Source: Sarocladium kiliense
Lineage: Eukaryota > Ascomycota > Sordariomycetes > Hypocreales > Sarocladiaceae
NCBI GenBank assembly: GCA_030734395.1
Contig: JAUZTG010000029.1
Location: 1,736,001-1,800,000 of the forward strand
DNA length: 64,000 nucleotides
Reading direction: 5' to 3'
The translations under genes were made by a program, and so were the position numbers. The notes beneath the pieces are model-generated. The model did not search any database, was not told where the DNA came from, and saw nothing but the letters and a program-made list of their open reading frames with translations. Positions 22,959 to 35,477 of this stretch are shown here, piece after piece. How positions within the stretch are numbered: position 1 is the first letter of the stretch; the number at the start of each line of letters is the position of its first letter.

Positions 22959-23900
22959 ATGTCTCAACGCCGTTCCGATGAGCTCGCAGGCTGGCCGCTT
23001 GCTGTGTCACCACCGCAATCCCCGCTGTCACCACTACCTAATCACAATAGTCCGTCGAGCCATGGGGATGAGGATGAGAGTGACTTCGAGGTTTTCGCCT
23101 ACCGCGCCAGCGAAAGCTCAGGCCATGATAGCCCTGACCCTGACCAGCCTCCACGGCTTCCCAGCCCAAGCAATGAGTCTTCTGTCCCCGAAAGCTCCGG
23201 AAGCCCTCCAAAGTCAGTCGATCATTACCAAGATGAATCCGAAAGAACCAAAGAAGTTCAATTTGCTGCGCCTGTCAGCCGTCATGCGCTCGCACAGCGC
23301 CTTGCCCGCATCGCCCGCCGGCTGGCCACGACAACGGAAGATGAGCTTCCCGTCGACCCACTGCTCGTGACTGAACAAGTCAACCAACTCGAGATGACGT
23401 TGCTGGGAATATTACCACCTAATTCCCCTCACGGCGTGCATCAAAAGCAACCCCAGGCGCCCACAACAACTTCCACCACAGCGCTTCCTCTCCGTCTCAG
23501 GCCAACTCCCAAAAGCCAAAGGACTCCGCCTTCTCACGCAGCAGTCACGGAGACAGCTGCTCAGCTTTCAAAAGATCTCGAGACCCTTCATAACAATCTT
23601 CGTGCTAGACATGAGGAAGCCACCCATATTCACACCCTCCTCCTGTCTCGTCTTGAACTCGCTGCCCAGCGGATTCTGTTCCTTCAGCGACATGCGGAGG
23701 ACCTTGAGAGTCAACTACGTGATAATGATGATGAGCTGGGACACCTGAGGGTGCTTCTCAAGGCACTGCAGCTTCAAGTCCCGGAGCATCCAGACGAGGA
23801 CCTCAGGAAATGTCTGGTGCGGGTGAGAGAGGAGTTCTGGGCGGTGAGGAAGAGGAGGGAGGCCCTTCGCCAGCGAAGTTTTGAGGACAATATTGGTTGA
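22959..23900 (+). CDS. Hypothetical protein with C-terminal coiled coil
   Basis: A single exon of 313 residues; the ATG at 22959 (MSQRRSDEL) is the first in this frame. I do not recognise the family. Residues 1-100 are Ser/Pro/Asp-rich and probably disordered. Residues about 110-150 form a helix (RHALAQRLARIARRLA). From about 205 to the end the protein is a long charged heptad-rich helix (SKDLETLHNNLRARHEEA, ILFLQRHAEDLESQLRDNDDEL), typical of a coiled-coil structural or adaptor protein. Codon use looks normal and the frame is open throughout, which supports a real gene. The neighbouring transporter converges on it from the right. Confidence 0.6.
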   Translation: MSQRRSDELAGWPLAVSPPQSPLSPLPNHNSPSSHGDEDESDFEVFAYRASESSGHDSPDPDQPPRLPSPSNESSVPESSGSPPKSVDHYQDESERTKEVQFAAPVSRHALAQRLARIARRLATTTEDELPVDPLLVTEQVNQLEMTLLGILPPNSPHGVHQKQPQAPTTTSTTALPLRLRPTPKSQRTPPSHAAVTETAAQLSKDLETLHNNLRARHEEATHIHTLLLSRLELAAQRILFLQRHAEDLESQLRDNDDELGHLRVLLKALQLQVPEHPDEDLRKCLVRVREEFWAVRKRREALRQRSFEDNIG

Positions 23901-24091
23901 AAATGGCAGAATCAAGATGAAATCATCACACGACAACAAAGTTATGTCGAGAACCCTATCCTCGGCTACGTACACGGCGACAAAGAAACAACCAACGCCT
24001 TCTGGCCGGATGATCCCCATTTTCCGTCAAACATCTCTCGATGTGCAGAGCTGGTCTCTCACACGTTCCTCAATTGATACTGAAGGCCAAT

Positions 24092-26267
24092 TCAAACGCG
24101 TCCGCTCGGCGCGGGGTCACGATCCTGAAGCACCGATTTCTCATGATGCACATCATCACCCGCCCTCGGCACTAGCGGCTTTGCCGCCTTCGACCTGAGA
24201 ATATAATGCCTGAAGAACCACACAAACTGCGCCACTCCATACCTCATCGTCTTGTGTAGCGGCACATTGAACACACTGTCCAGCTCTTCCAAAGTCCGAC
24301 CCTTCGTCTCAGGCAGGAATAGCAGCACGAGGAAGAACCCTATCACGTTCCATCCTGCGTACCATCCGAAGGCACCCTGTGGCGTGAAAGCTGTCTGGAG
24401 CGACGGCCATGTCACAGCGAGGACGAAATTGAAGAGCCAGGTTGTGGCCGTAGCAACGCTCATACCCATGGCGCGAATGTACAAAGGGTATGCTTCCGCG
24501 GAGTAGGTGAATGGGACGGGACCTTCACCAGGTGAGTACACCACACCAAAGAGGTAGATACCCAAAGCGATGCAAGCAATATGCGCCGTGGTATCCTCAG
24601 GGATCCAGAAACTGAAGCCCGTGAAGAGAAGGAAGACTGCCATGAGCTGCCCACGCTGTCAGTTCACAAGATCCCCAGAGCTCATTGCGAGTACTCACAG
24701 GGAACGTTGTCAGAAGCAAGTTCCGACGGCCAAACGTGTCGATGGTGTAGAAAGCGGGAATTGCGAAAAGGAAGTTGACGATGCCAAATCCAAGGGATGC
24801 AGCAAGAGCCTGTTGCTCGGGGAAGTTTGCCTCCACGAAGATCTCGCTCGAATAGTATGCAATCACATTGACACCGCAGAACTGCTGCATGAACTATTTC
24901 CAATGCCACACCCGTCAGCTATGTTGTTCGATACCAGTCAGTGCAGGAGGAGAAGTGAAACGTACCATAACAATCTCTGAAGCGAGGAAAGCATTGCGGT
25001 TGCGGCGGACGGTGAGGAACTCCTTGATGCGACTTCCACGACCAATTGACATGGCACTCTCTGCCTGGAGAAGCACCTGTGCGTAGAAGATGTCTCTCGC
25101 AGCTTGTACCCTGTTCTTCCTCAGCCTGCTCATGGAAGCATACGCCTCCTGATGCCTCTCCTTTGTCAAATACCACCTCGGACTCTCAGGGCACTTATAA
25201 ACAAGCGCACATACCACCAAAGCCGGAACACCAGCCGAACCCATCATCAACCTCCAGTTCAAGCCGGTCACGCTCCCCTGATCCTTCACTCCATAGAACG
25301 CCAGGTCTGCCACGTATCCCAGCATAATTCCAAAGGCAGTCCACATCTGCCACTGCATAACCAGCGCGCCGCGGATGAGTTTCGGAGCACATTCAGCAGC
25401 GAACATGGGAGTCGTGGCAGACTTTGGACCAATGCCGAAACCAAGGAAGAAGCGGGCGATGAACATGTGCCACCAGGTGTTTGTGAAAGCTTGCCAGAAA
25501 CAGGCGAGGAAGGAGATGCCGCAGGAGATGAAAACGGTGCCGCGGCGGCCAAAGACTTTGTTCATGGGTTCAGTGATCCCTGGCGAGCTGTCAGTCAGTA
25601 AAGAATACAAGGGAATGGTGTGGGAAAGTGAAGCGTACAGCAACCGATCACGGCGCAGCAGAGGTAAGGTGCTGAGTTCAGGAGACCAAGGAGCCAAGTA
25701 TCACGACTGGACTCGCCGTCGATGCCGAACTGCTTCTTGTAGAAAATCTGGGCGCCGTTGACGACGGTCTCGTCCATGCCTTGGACAACCGCACACAACG
25801 AACACACTGTATCCCCAGTCAGTCAGTACCGTCTCCCGCGATTCCAGGGAGTGCTAGGTCAACAATAGCATACCCGTTACAAGGAAGTAAAGCATATTAG
25901 GATGCCGCCATTTCTTCTCAACCTCATCCACCAACACTCCTCTCTCCTCATCAGTCAGCCCTTCGACAGCAGCATACTTCTCCTTCAAGGTCATCAAGTC
26001 ATCATCGGCATCCAAGTCACCTGCAATGATCGCACCCAGGCGAAACGCCCGAATATCCTCCTCCTCAGTAAGACCTTGCTTCTCATGAGCATACTGCTCT
26101 CCCATGTGCGCCAGCTGGGCACGAGTATACCCTGCAAGGGGATGTGCAGCTGAGGAAGAGGACTTGGGGTGGTGGGAAGCTATGGCAGTGTCGTCCGAGG
26201 GCCGAACAGGGAGGTGCTCGTGGTGGCCGTCCCCGGAGGAGAGGCGATCGGGCTTTTCGTGGTCCAT
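24092..26267 (-). CDS. MFS sugar/polyol transporter (SP family)
   Basis: Five exons (four introns, with donors near 25876, 25638, 24964 and 24699) join in frame. Sugar-porter signatures are present: GRRG after the second membrane segment, PESPRWYL in the central loop, QQFCGVNVIAYYSS in helix 7, DTFGRRN and the C-terminal LPETKGRTLEELD. About twelve membrane helices are visible. A long cytosolic N-terminus (~130 residues, charged, His-rich start) precedes helix 1. Closest memory matches are fungal transporters annotated as inositol- or polyol-type, but the substrate cannot be read from sequence. Expression of such genes is commonly carbon-source controlled; I did not identify sites here. Confidence 0.88.
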
Positions 26268-28066
26268 GGCTGAGAGCTAGGAACGTGTTAAGCAAAGGAT
26301 CACGCTGATATGTCTGCGTGATGTGCTACTCCAGAGAAGAGATATCAACATAGGTGGGACAGAACCTCAAAGAGCACTCAATTGAGTGTTAGACACATGG
26401 TGTCCTTATATACAACTACTTTGCGGTCAGTATACAAATGCCATCATATTGCAGCAGCTGGCAGGGCAGATCGATCCTCGCTAGTATACTGGTCTGTTCC
26501 GTGTAAGAAGCCAGCCACGAGGGATCTTGTCGACGTCATGCGGGCGTCTCCGCGACACCACCCTTTGCGGCGTTGCACGAGCCAACAGCCCAGGACAAGC
26601 GATCGCGATGATCCTTCACATGAGAATAATGACAGACGCAGCTTCCTGTTGCCGCATTCCAGTCATCCAAGTACACAAACCATGCCATGGACCGTTTGAT
26701 GTCTCCTGTAAGGTCCTTGGCACCGCTGTGTAAGCTCATTCGACTGAGCAAAGCCTACCAGCTCGAAGGACCCCTTCTCAGAACACACCCTGCGCTCGTA
26801 CAAATCCTCGTCATGAAGTACAATACTCCAAAGATCCTCCTGCAGACCAACCTCAAATCAGCCCTGTCCAACTTCGTCACCTCCATTATGCCCCCAAAAG
26901 GCGCCACAATCGACGCTTGTCACCCTTTGTCACATCTGTTCACCCGCAAGATGACGTCGAACCCTGCCCCTCGGTGCAGGGATCTCACCCTCCATTACCA
27001 GGGGCCCCCGGAACAGTGAAAAGAAGGATCGAGACGCTGTAGGTCTGGCTTTTAGAAGGGTTATTCGGGAATACAGCACGCCCAGGATGCCAAGCGATCG
27101 GATAATGCGGCTCTCCAGGTCTTGGTGATCGGCTGGCGGTGCAGGGATGCTGGGCGATTGGATTCCTTCGCTTGGAGGAGCACCTCCTCTAATGAATTTA
27201 CACATGGAGGTCCGACTCACTCTGGCTGAGGTATCCTTGGGCCCAATGGCGATCCGCTCAATAGCCAGGCCAGATAAATCCTTACTGCCGAGACTAAGTT
27301 GTTGCCACTTTCCTGAGCATGTGCATCCGACCGAGGAGAGAGAAAAGGTACCGCTTATAGGGATTAGAGGGAACATTGCAGAAACCTCGGCCAGCATCGC
27401 AAGATAGCCATCACGATCACCACAATCCCTAGAAAGCACGATCCTACCCTCACGCTCATACCTTCTACCCTCCAAGTCGGAGCTATTTCTCCTCTTCGCC
27501 CATCTGTTCCCTCACGCGGGGCAGCACCACTTTGTTCAACCCAGCCTCTCAGCCATCGCTCCAGTGGCTTACACCAATCCTACCCAACTACCACTGTCTC
27601 TGACATCACAGCGCATGAGCAGAAGTCCCCCAAGTTTCGCTTCTGCCCTTACTCCACAGAACAAAGTCTTTCCCCGGACTTATGAACGGGATCTAAAATG
27701 TTATCCCCTTAAACTGACCACGCCGTGTATTACCCTGTTAAGGATGGCGTACGTCTAGGTCGTTAGCGGCACCAGTCTTAGGTTAAGGCTCGTGGCAGTC
27801 AACTTCTGACTCTTCATTTTTAGAACATAATTGTAGTCTCCAGTCAGGCTGGAGACTTCTCCCCTATATACTGCAGCTCAAACGATCTCAGCAATCTCGA
27901 CGTTTCCATGAAAGTTCGTAAGCTCGTAATCAATCATCAAAAGAAAGCCAACCATTCCAAGCGCTGGGTGGCTTCCCACTCCACACTGTATCCAGGGCAT
28001 TATCCTCATGACTCATTTCCCTCCCATGACATGATTTTTATTTCCTCATTCGAAAGCTGTGCCATG
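26268..28066. other. Intergenic, no supported gene
   Basis: About 1.8 kb between a transporter and a DUF7514 gene, both minus. It should hold the transporter promoter (26.3-26.8 kb) and the 3' UTR of the DUF7514 gene. The minus-strand open frame at 26930-27475 has no domain and unusual composition. Confidence 0.4.
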
Positions 28067-30131
28067 TCACCGTCTTCCCCAGTCTGCCCAAGTCGGCTCC
28101 CCGTAGTAGTCGCGCGGAAAATGGTTCCCACTGATCGAAGAACCTGAGGGACTGGACGCCCAATCATCCTCCGAGTCCCGTCTGTCGCCGCGATAACGAG
28201 CACGGTCACTTTCCGGAGACAGTGGATGATATTCAACTGGCCCGTCGGGAACCCTGGAGTATGAAGGGCGTGTGTGGTCGGATCTACGACCGACGTATTC
28301 ACGCTGGCGATCGTCTCTTGAGGAATATCGTCTTTCTCTAGAATCGGGTCGTCTCGTGGCGATGTATTGCGTGTAGTACCTGCCAGTCAAAGGATCTTGC
28401 GCCACTATTTCCTCTCCATGTCGCGTTCGGTTGAAGTACCCTCGGCCCCGTCGATCTGGTGACACGTCGCTGTCTCCGTGAGACGTGTTCGCAGGTCGAG
28501 CATCTCTGTAGTAGCGTTCGTGACGCCTTCTTCCCTGGTAGTACTGTGGCTCTCTTTCACGTTCTCTGTGAGAGCGGGAGGGTCGAGGAACCTCCACAAA
28601 CAGTCGTTCCCCGGAGTATCGAGACTCGCGATTCCGATGAGGCAGATCATTTTCACCAAAAGGGGGCTGTACGACAAATACTGGTCCTGGGTTCCCACGT
28701 GGTGTCCTGAGAGAAGGGGAGTTGAGCATGGGCCAGAATCTGTCGACAAGGACCTTCATCTTTTCAGCAGCTTTGGGATTTCCAACCTCTTTAACCGGAA
28801 TAAGGCTGGGAGGCAGGATCGAAGGCAGCAACTGCCGCTCCTCTGTTAGGCTGTGGACTCCGGACCTGAATATCTCTTCCTTTACCATATCATTCAGGCG
28901 CTTCGTCTCGTGGTGAGGGTGCGCAGAGATCTGGTAAATCATCCACTTGGCGAACCCCTCTGGTGACAGGTATGGCGTATTTTGGCCGCGAGTCTGCACG
29001 TCTCGCGGGTTGAGCCCGAGATCGCTATAAAGAGCTCGGATTTTTGCCAAGTCCCGTTGATTTGCGACAAGAAAGATGTCTGGGCCGTCGATTAGTTAGG
29101 TTCCTCCTGTAATGCTGTTACATACTGACCTTGGAAGGGTATCCTCTCTTTCGTTCTTTCGAAATCTAGGTAAAACTTGCGCATGGCTGATGGACCAAGA
29201 TATCCGCCAGGGGCCTACGGTCGTTGTCAATTGGGCCTGGCTGCAAAGGCAATCGATTTACTCACAAGATCGCCAGCAATGTCACTGAGGAACCTCTTCC
29301 ATCTGGTTGTGGCTTTTCCATCCCTGTACAACACGCCCCAGATAGACTTTGCTACAAACAGCGGGTCACTGGTAGTACCCGGCATTGTGTTTGGCTCTGT
29401 GGTATCTGAGGAAGATGCCAGAGGGTCGTCTGCGAAACGCACCCCCTTGGGTCGAGCACCAACGGACTGGGCGCGGGCTCTGAGGTCAATCCCTTTCGAC
29501 ACTCGGTCACTACCAACCTCCGACTTACGACGTGGACGACCCGAGTTTGGGGGCTGATGCTCGACAGGCTTAGGTGTCGTCGACTGTGATGGAGCCGTAA
29601 TGTGGACTGCTGGTGTATGGGATATGGTCGGACTTTCCGAGTTCGAGCTGTTTGAAGAAGGGATAGCTTCTTTCGAAGCCTGAGCAGGAGAAGAAGTGGT
29701 ATCTGCAATAATAAGCCTCACGATCTTCGCGAGTGATGGATGAATGACAGAGTCTAAAGGTGCGTACAGTGATCTTGGCGGTACCAAACGTTGCGATCAA
29801 GTGGATGAAGCTTGGCCATCTGCTCAATGAGATATCGCGTCTGATATTCCAAAGAGACTGCGTCAAGGGTTGAAGTCCGAGGGACTGAGTAGGCGGTGCT
29901 TGCAGAGGATGGCCAGCTCTCTGTTGTTGGCGAGGAGTAGGGCGAACTGGCCCCTTTATACCCATCCAATTCATGGTTGAAGTCGTCGGCCATTGTTGAG
30001 GGAGGAACGATTTGCTGGAGGCCGCCCAAGCGCTGATGATCTTGATGTTCCTCAAAGGCAGATCCCGTCGTGCCCGAGATGAGCTGCGGAGGACCGCCGA
30101 GATCTTCTCGGGCATTCGCCTCGCGAACCAT
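28067..30131 (-). CDS. DUF7514-domain protein with Arg-rich tail
   Basis: Exons join in frame through introns at about 29769-29703, 29270-29219 and 29131-29082. Two starts are possible: MVREAN at 30131 (used here) or MADDFN at 29993. After a disordered Ser/Pro-rich N-terminus comes the DUF7514 core: SIWGVLYRDGKATTRWKRFL, then PGGYLGPSAMRKFYLDF, IRALYSDLGL and YLSPEGFAKWMIYQISAHP. The C-terminal ~200 residues are dominated by Arg, Tyr, Ser, Asp and Glu (repeated RE, RRHERYY, DSRERRYSSRDD), resembling RS/RD-rich low-complexity tails of RNA-associated proteins. The domain has no established biochemical function. The second exon carries a Ser/Thr/Pro linker with KSEVGSDR-like charged patches. Confidence 0.75.
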
Positions 30132-31795
30132 GTCGTAGTTGTAGTACCAGTGTACAAGAAGGAAAACCACAAACAAACAGCGTTTGTAGTCAAAGAAGAA
30201 GAGAAATCAAGGCTAGGCTCCAATGGAGCAGATCACAGCTATTCACAGCTGGTGGAAAGGTGAAGTGGTGGTTGCCGACACCACGTCACAATCAGTCGGC
30301 TATGGAGCCTCGCACTCTCGGATTCTAAGTCGCTCCTGAGGTAAGACAACAATGGTAGTGCAGCATTGTTCTGTCCGTTTATGTAACGTTCTTAGAGAAC
30401 TCTTCAGACTTGATTCCGGTGCCGCGAAGCCGGAACGAGTCTGACACCATAGGTTGTAAGGACCATCATCATTGATAACCAGGCTCGCTGACCAGGAGGA
30501 GACGATGGTGAAGTAGAGCCGTGCAGCTTATTATCAGAGCAAGATTCAGCCTGCCCAGCCAGTAAGACCTACGCACATACAGGGAGGAACCGCGAGTGGT
30601 GTGGTGGCATTACATCCTTAGAACCCGGGAACGGCTCGTGATACAACCTTCACTGCCTCTATTGAACAAATATTAGACCAGCCAGTCAAATGCAAACGTG
30701 ATTCGCGAGATGACCAAGATAGCTTTGGGCTCATAAACCATAACGAACCTCAGACTTGTTCCGGTGACCGTTTGGGAACCGACAGGGGGACTCGGTCAAC
30801 CTGAAGAACAAATACAACAGTCAGCCCTTGCGCATACCTTTCCCAAGGTTCCATGAGACTTCGCCGTCTTATCAAAGCGCAAACCATCTGTAGCGCGTCA
30901 CTGGAAACGCTTACCGAGTGACTTGCATGTTTCGACAGCCTCACTTATTTAGCCGGCACCGGCTCCCCACGTGAGCAAAACCCTCCATCCTGGTAAGTCA
31001 TCGTCCAAACAGATTCGGCGATCAGGCTCCGTGATCCTACGGCCAATAGCGTTGACCTCGACTGGTGCGCGAACCACCAGAGCCTGGCTTTCCTTTGCGC
31101 TGGCAAGGCAGCCACGAGGCAACCTGGGAGTGCATTCGGAGGGGGTTGCGTTTTTGGCTTTCTCCATCAATAGGGCGTACGAGGAGCGGGGGCGTGCTTA
31201 GGGGTTGCAGTCCGTGATGGCAGGTGAATTGATCATGATGTCTCAGGGTTGCGCAAGGTCCGATGCGAGCTAAAGCTCCAGGGCGCCAGCATCTGAGAGA
31301 ACGAGGGCCGGTGGGCTGTTCGTCTGCGCATGAGAGTATAAGGCAGGAGGGAAGGGCAAACCACGTGATGAGGGAGGAAGCAGACACATGTCTATTCCGC
31401 TTGTCACCACGTTGCTCTCAGAATGCCGTGCAACAGGCCGAGACGCAACAAGGCTGCATATTACAGGCACAGGGTCTCGCTTCTTGATCTTGGGCTTCAC
31501 CGCTCGAGCTCCGATCGGACTCGCTGCTTGTTGACAGCTGCAGTCCAACTCCCACGATCCTGCATTCGCTAATCTTCCCAACGACTGGCGTGGACGCATC
31601 TCGTTTGCTGTTCGAAGCATGCCAACAAGTCTTCGCTTAGATGTATAGTTTGCAACGCAGACGATTCGTCAAAATCACAGTTCTTGAACGACCATACCAG
31701 CAGCTAGGCACCAGGCAACTATTGATAAACAGCTATGTTGTCACCGAAAATCCCAACGCACCAACGCCAAATACCCGAGAGAAGCAATGGATGCC
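30132..31795. other. Intergenic, no supported gene
   Basis: About 1.7 kb between two minus-strand genes. I see no open frame with domain or splice support and no RNA gene. It should include the promoter of the DUF7514 gene on the left and the S1P-lyase terminator on the right. Confidence 0.4.
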
Positions 31796-33678
31796 TTATG
31801 CTTTGTACAGCAAGTCGAGGAACCCCGTCGCCAGGTCCACCACGACACTCTTGTTGGGAAGCGATCCTGCAACACCATACAGCGCTGCTGAATCGCCCAC
31901 CGCCTTACCCTTAGCTCCCTTGCCTTCGACCAACCGCACTCTCTCCTTCTCCCTCTCTGCCTCCACCACTACCTCTAGGTCGCTCATGAACTTCTCCCAA
32001 GCTTTGGTGATCGGCAGGGTAACCGCCACGTGGATAGCTGGCGGGTTCTGAAGCGAGTTGAGGTGCCATCCCTTTGCAGACATGGCGTCCGCGATGTCAT
32101 AGACGTTGAGGGACTTTGCCGTGAATGCAACAACTGACACAAGCGGCTTGCCGAGAACCTCAAGCTCGTCCGCAAATGCGGGAGTGGTGTTGATTGCCTC
32201 TACAATCCTCTTGGTGGTACCAACGATCTTGACACATGCGTCGACGTAGCCTGCCTCACCAACATTCATCATGCTCGCCCAGCAGCCTGCGATGAGCGCG
32301 CCAGGACGAGATCCTGCAATACCTGGCGATGCGTACACACCACCAGACCAGTCAGGGGAGACAAAATATTGGTACTTGCGAAGGGTAGCCGTCCTGTAGA
32401 GCACGGTTGAGTTGCCCTTTGGAGCGAAGCCGTATTTGTGAGTATCGCAGCTGATGCTGGTAACTCCCTTGAGCCGGAAATCAAATGGAGTCGTCTCAAA
32501 ACCAGCCTTCTCCAACAGAGGCACGAGGAATGAGCCGAGACAACAGTCGACGTGCAGGCAGATTTTCTTCTTGACAGCGAGGCGAGAGAGAGCTGAGATG
32601 TCGTCCGTAATACCGTGGGGGAAGTTGGGTGCTGAGCCGACGATCATAATTGTGTTGCGGTTGACGAGGCGCGAGACCGCGCGGACATCGACCTGGTAGC
32701 TCGGCGCAGGGGAGGCGACCAGGTGAACCTTGATGCCAAAGTACTGGCCGGCCTTGCGGAATGCCGGGTGACCGGTCTCTGGCATGATCCTGCTCTGGTC
32801 AGTATGGGAGGACGCAGTGTCTCTTGAGCAAAGAAACTTACATCTCCGGCTCTGTAATACCCTTCTCCGCGTATCCTCTTTGCCTTGCAGACAGGCAAGC
32901 CATGAGGATACTCTCAGTGCCACCACTGGTCGACACTCCAGCAGCACCTGGAGGTGCGTGGAACAGGTTAAGCACCATGCTGACAACCTCAGCCTCCATC
33001 TTCCGCACACCCGGGAAGACATCGGGATGAATGGGATTCGCAACCGTGAACTTTCCATATGCCTCGGTCTGCAGGTCAAGCAGCTCCTCGCCTCCGTGAT
33101 ACACCGCGCCAGAGACATAGCCATCTTCCCAGCGTGTATGATCCATATTTGCCAACGTCTCCAGCTCTGAGCGCACTGTATCGATTGGCAAGCCTTCCTT
33201 TGGCAGGATGAGAAATCGTGTTTGGTTCTCGGGGACCAGCTTCGCAGTCATCTTGTCGAGAGCTTCCTTGACCTGCTGCTGGACCTGGCCTCTTACGCCT
33301 GGTGCGCGGAGGAAGTAGCCGTATGCGACTCGTCGAATGTCATTGTATAGCTCGAGAATGGCACCGATCGGGCCGCGGCCCTTGAGTTTCCAGAATGCGC
33401 GACGGGTCCATCGTAGGACGAAGTAGAAGAAGACAATGTTTCGGAAGCTAGTCCATAGCAGATTAGTATGATGAGTCTCAGCAACAAGGACAAGCTTGCA
33501 CGTACAGGTCGATACTAATCAGATCCCAAGTGAGAGCATGTCTCCGGCGCTTGACAGACTCCAAGCTGCCGCGCAGACTGATAGGCATGCCGACACTGCC
33601 GGGCATGATGTCGCCGAGGGTTGCTTTCGCGTGTGCCAAAGGTAATATTCCGTCCGTCCCAGTCCAATCGTGTGTCAC
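31796..33678 (-). CDS. Sphingosine-1-phosphate lyase
   Basis: Three exons join in frame; introns lie near 33504-33449 and 32842-32788. The enzyme is a PLP-dependent ER membrane protein that cleaves phosphorylated long-chain bases into phosphoethanolamine and a fatty aldehyde, ending sphingolipid breakdown. The N-terminus has one membrane helix (FRNIVFFYFVLRW). The catalytic domain shows HPDVFPGVRKMEAEVV, STSGGTESILMA, the HVDCCLG metal/PLP segment and the Schiff-base lysine in SCDTHKYGFAPKG. The C-terminus is also typical (KGWHLNSLQNPPAIHVAVT). The start is uncertain: 33678 is the upstream ATG (MTHDWTG), 33606 (MPGSVG) is an alternative, and both precede the helix. Family length is met. Confidence 0.92.
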
Positions 33679-34419
33679 TTTCGCACCAACAGCATTCGGC
33701 AGAGAGTGGCTCGTACGAAGGAATGATAATTTGTGATTATGGAAAGGAGGCAGCGAGCGAGAAGATACGAAGCCAAGGAAATCAGGTCGGGGGTGGGGAT
33801 GATGTCGTCTCTACATCTTTAATGACGGCGAGTGGGTGGAGACCGGGGGGTTCGCTGCATCGCATTCGCTCGGCCGATGTGCCGTTTTGCTGCCTTTCAC
33901 ATGCCCCGTTCGGAAGCTTTAGCGCGCGACGAGCTGTGCGGCTCGAATTCATTTCCACCTCAGCCTCAGCCAACTATCACGGACCTTCACTCGACTCTTG
34001 TATGATATATTGAGCAATGCTTCTCTTCAAAACTACACGTGATATCTCACACTCATTCGCTCGTTGTGACATTCTACATCATCGTCTTCTACAGAGCTTA
34101 CAGATTCAAACGACCTCGGCTCGTCTGTGAAGCCTCCGAATCGCCACTTCATGCTCCGATGCGGGCCTGTCTTCCATCAGGTCATATCGAACCTTAAGTC
34201 GCGTTCAGTATTCGCTTTAAGACGGCAAGCAGATCGTTGTCTCCGAGTCCGCAGCCTTGTGGCGATCTTGGTTCGAAATGCTTCCGATTTCCATCATCAT
34301 TATCATTACCCTCAAAACAGCGCTCGTCTAAATAGCAACGTGGCAGGCTAGATGCTTTCGTACAGTCGTCAATAGGTATTGCAGTGTGCGTGACATGATC
34401 ACGACGATATCCCGCCCTC
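33679..34419. other. Intergenic, no supported gene
   Basis: About 0.7 kb containing the S1P-lyase promoter and the 3' flank of the mannosyltransferase gene, both transcribed leftwards. No domain-bearing frame is present. Confidence 0.4.
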
Positions 34420-35477
34420 TCATTGCCGTAACGCTCCACGTGCGTTATTCCATCGTGGCCAAAACTTCTCCAATTCTTGAGCACATGCTGGACCGTCCTC
34501 CTTTTGGCAGCCCTCAAACAAGACAACGAAGCCTCCGTTCTCAACTGCCACTCCGTTCCTGTCGGAGGAATATGGTGCAAGCAGGCTCTGAGGCACAAGC
34601 GCAAGCTTGGACAAGACAGTCGGATGCCATTGAACAGTGTGCTCCTGTGAATGATGGGTGATTAGCTTCCGCCTTATACCACCCGTCGCTGATTGTAGAG
34701 AACTCACCAGCGCATGTCTTTCGGCCTTCTCAAAGTTGTAAGATCTATACAGCGGATCCAGCCACTGCTCCAGTAGGAACTTCGCCCACTCCCCATTCTT
34801 GATTATCATACTGTCTGTAACCAGCCCTGTCTTGTCCTGGCTGATCAATAGCGCAGCGTCATCTACCTGGAGATGCCCAAATGTCTTGATAATGCTATCA
34901 GGCACGACAGGCGTCTCTGGCATCATGATCTCAGCTGATTTACTTCTGTCCAGGATTTGCTCCTCGAGGCTTTGTTTCGGGTTGAGAATTAGAGCATTCT
35001 GATCAAGGAACCATATATGCCCGCAATTGGGGTACTTCGTGATCGCATGCCGGACGGCCATGAGCTTCGCCCATGACTTTGGCGCATTCTCCGTATTGTA
35101 GTCGAAAGTTTTCGCAATGAATGTCTCGTAGCCTGCAGAGTCTCAGCAGAAATCTTTGAAAGAACGATGAGTATATTGTTACCGAACAGTGCGGCGTACT
35201 GCTCGCGGTTCTCCCGTATCGAGTTCAAGTATGCGCTGTTGTGGCTGTCTGGGTCGGTGAGCGTGACGATGACTACTGCCGGCCCGCCTGATGGTGTCTC
35301 CTCATGATAGGCATCTCCCGAGCCTCTCCCTAGCAACAGATATGCTCCCAAGGCGAATGCAGCAAGCACAAGGACTAGTCGAAGGAGACGGTCGCGGTTT
35401 GAAAGCGGGCGTCTTGAAGAGCCATCGGGCCACACTGGGGGCTTCGACACCTTGCGCGGGGGGTATGCGTAATGCAT
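34420..35477 (-). CDS. GT34 alpha-1,6-mannosyltransferase (Mnn10/Mnn11-like)
   Basis: Three exons; introns lie near 35181-35133 and 34708-34647. A type II Golgi protein: a short basic cytosolic tail (MHYAYPPRKV), one membrane anchor (LRLVLVLAAFALGAYLLL, about residues 33-50) and a lumenal catalytic domain. In yeast, Mnn10 and Mnn11 belong to the M-Pol II complex that elongates the alpha-1,6 backbone of N-linked mannan. Family signatures include YETFIAKTFDYN, the WFLDQNALILNP segment at the sugar-nucleotide site, SMIIKNGEWAKFLLEQWLDPLYRSYNF and HTVQWHPTVLSKLALVPQ. The usual acidic pair at the metal site reads D-Q-N here. The ATG at 35477 directly precedes the basic tail, so I chose it over longer upstream frames. 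Confidence 0.85.

Noticed and set aside
26930..27475. 181-residue minus-strand open frame
   Set aside because: No recognisable domain and no flanking splice sites; the composition does not look like neighbouring genes.
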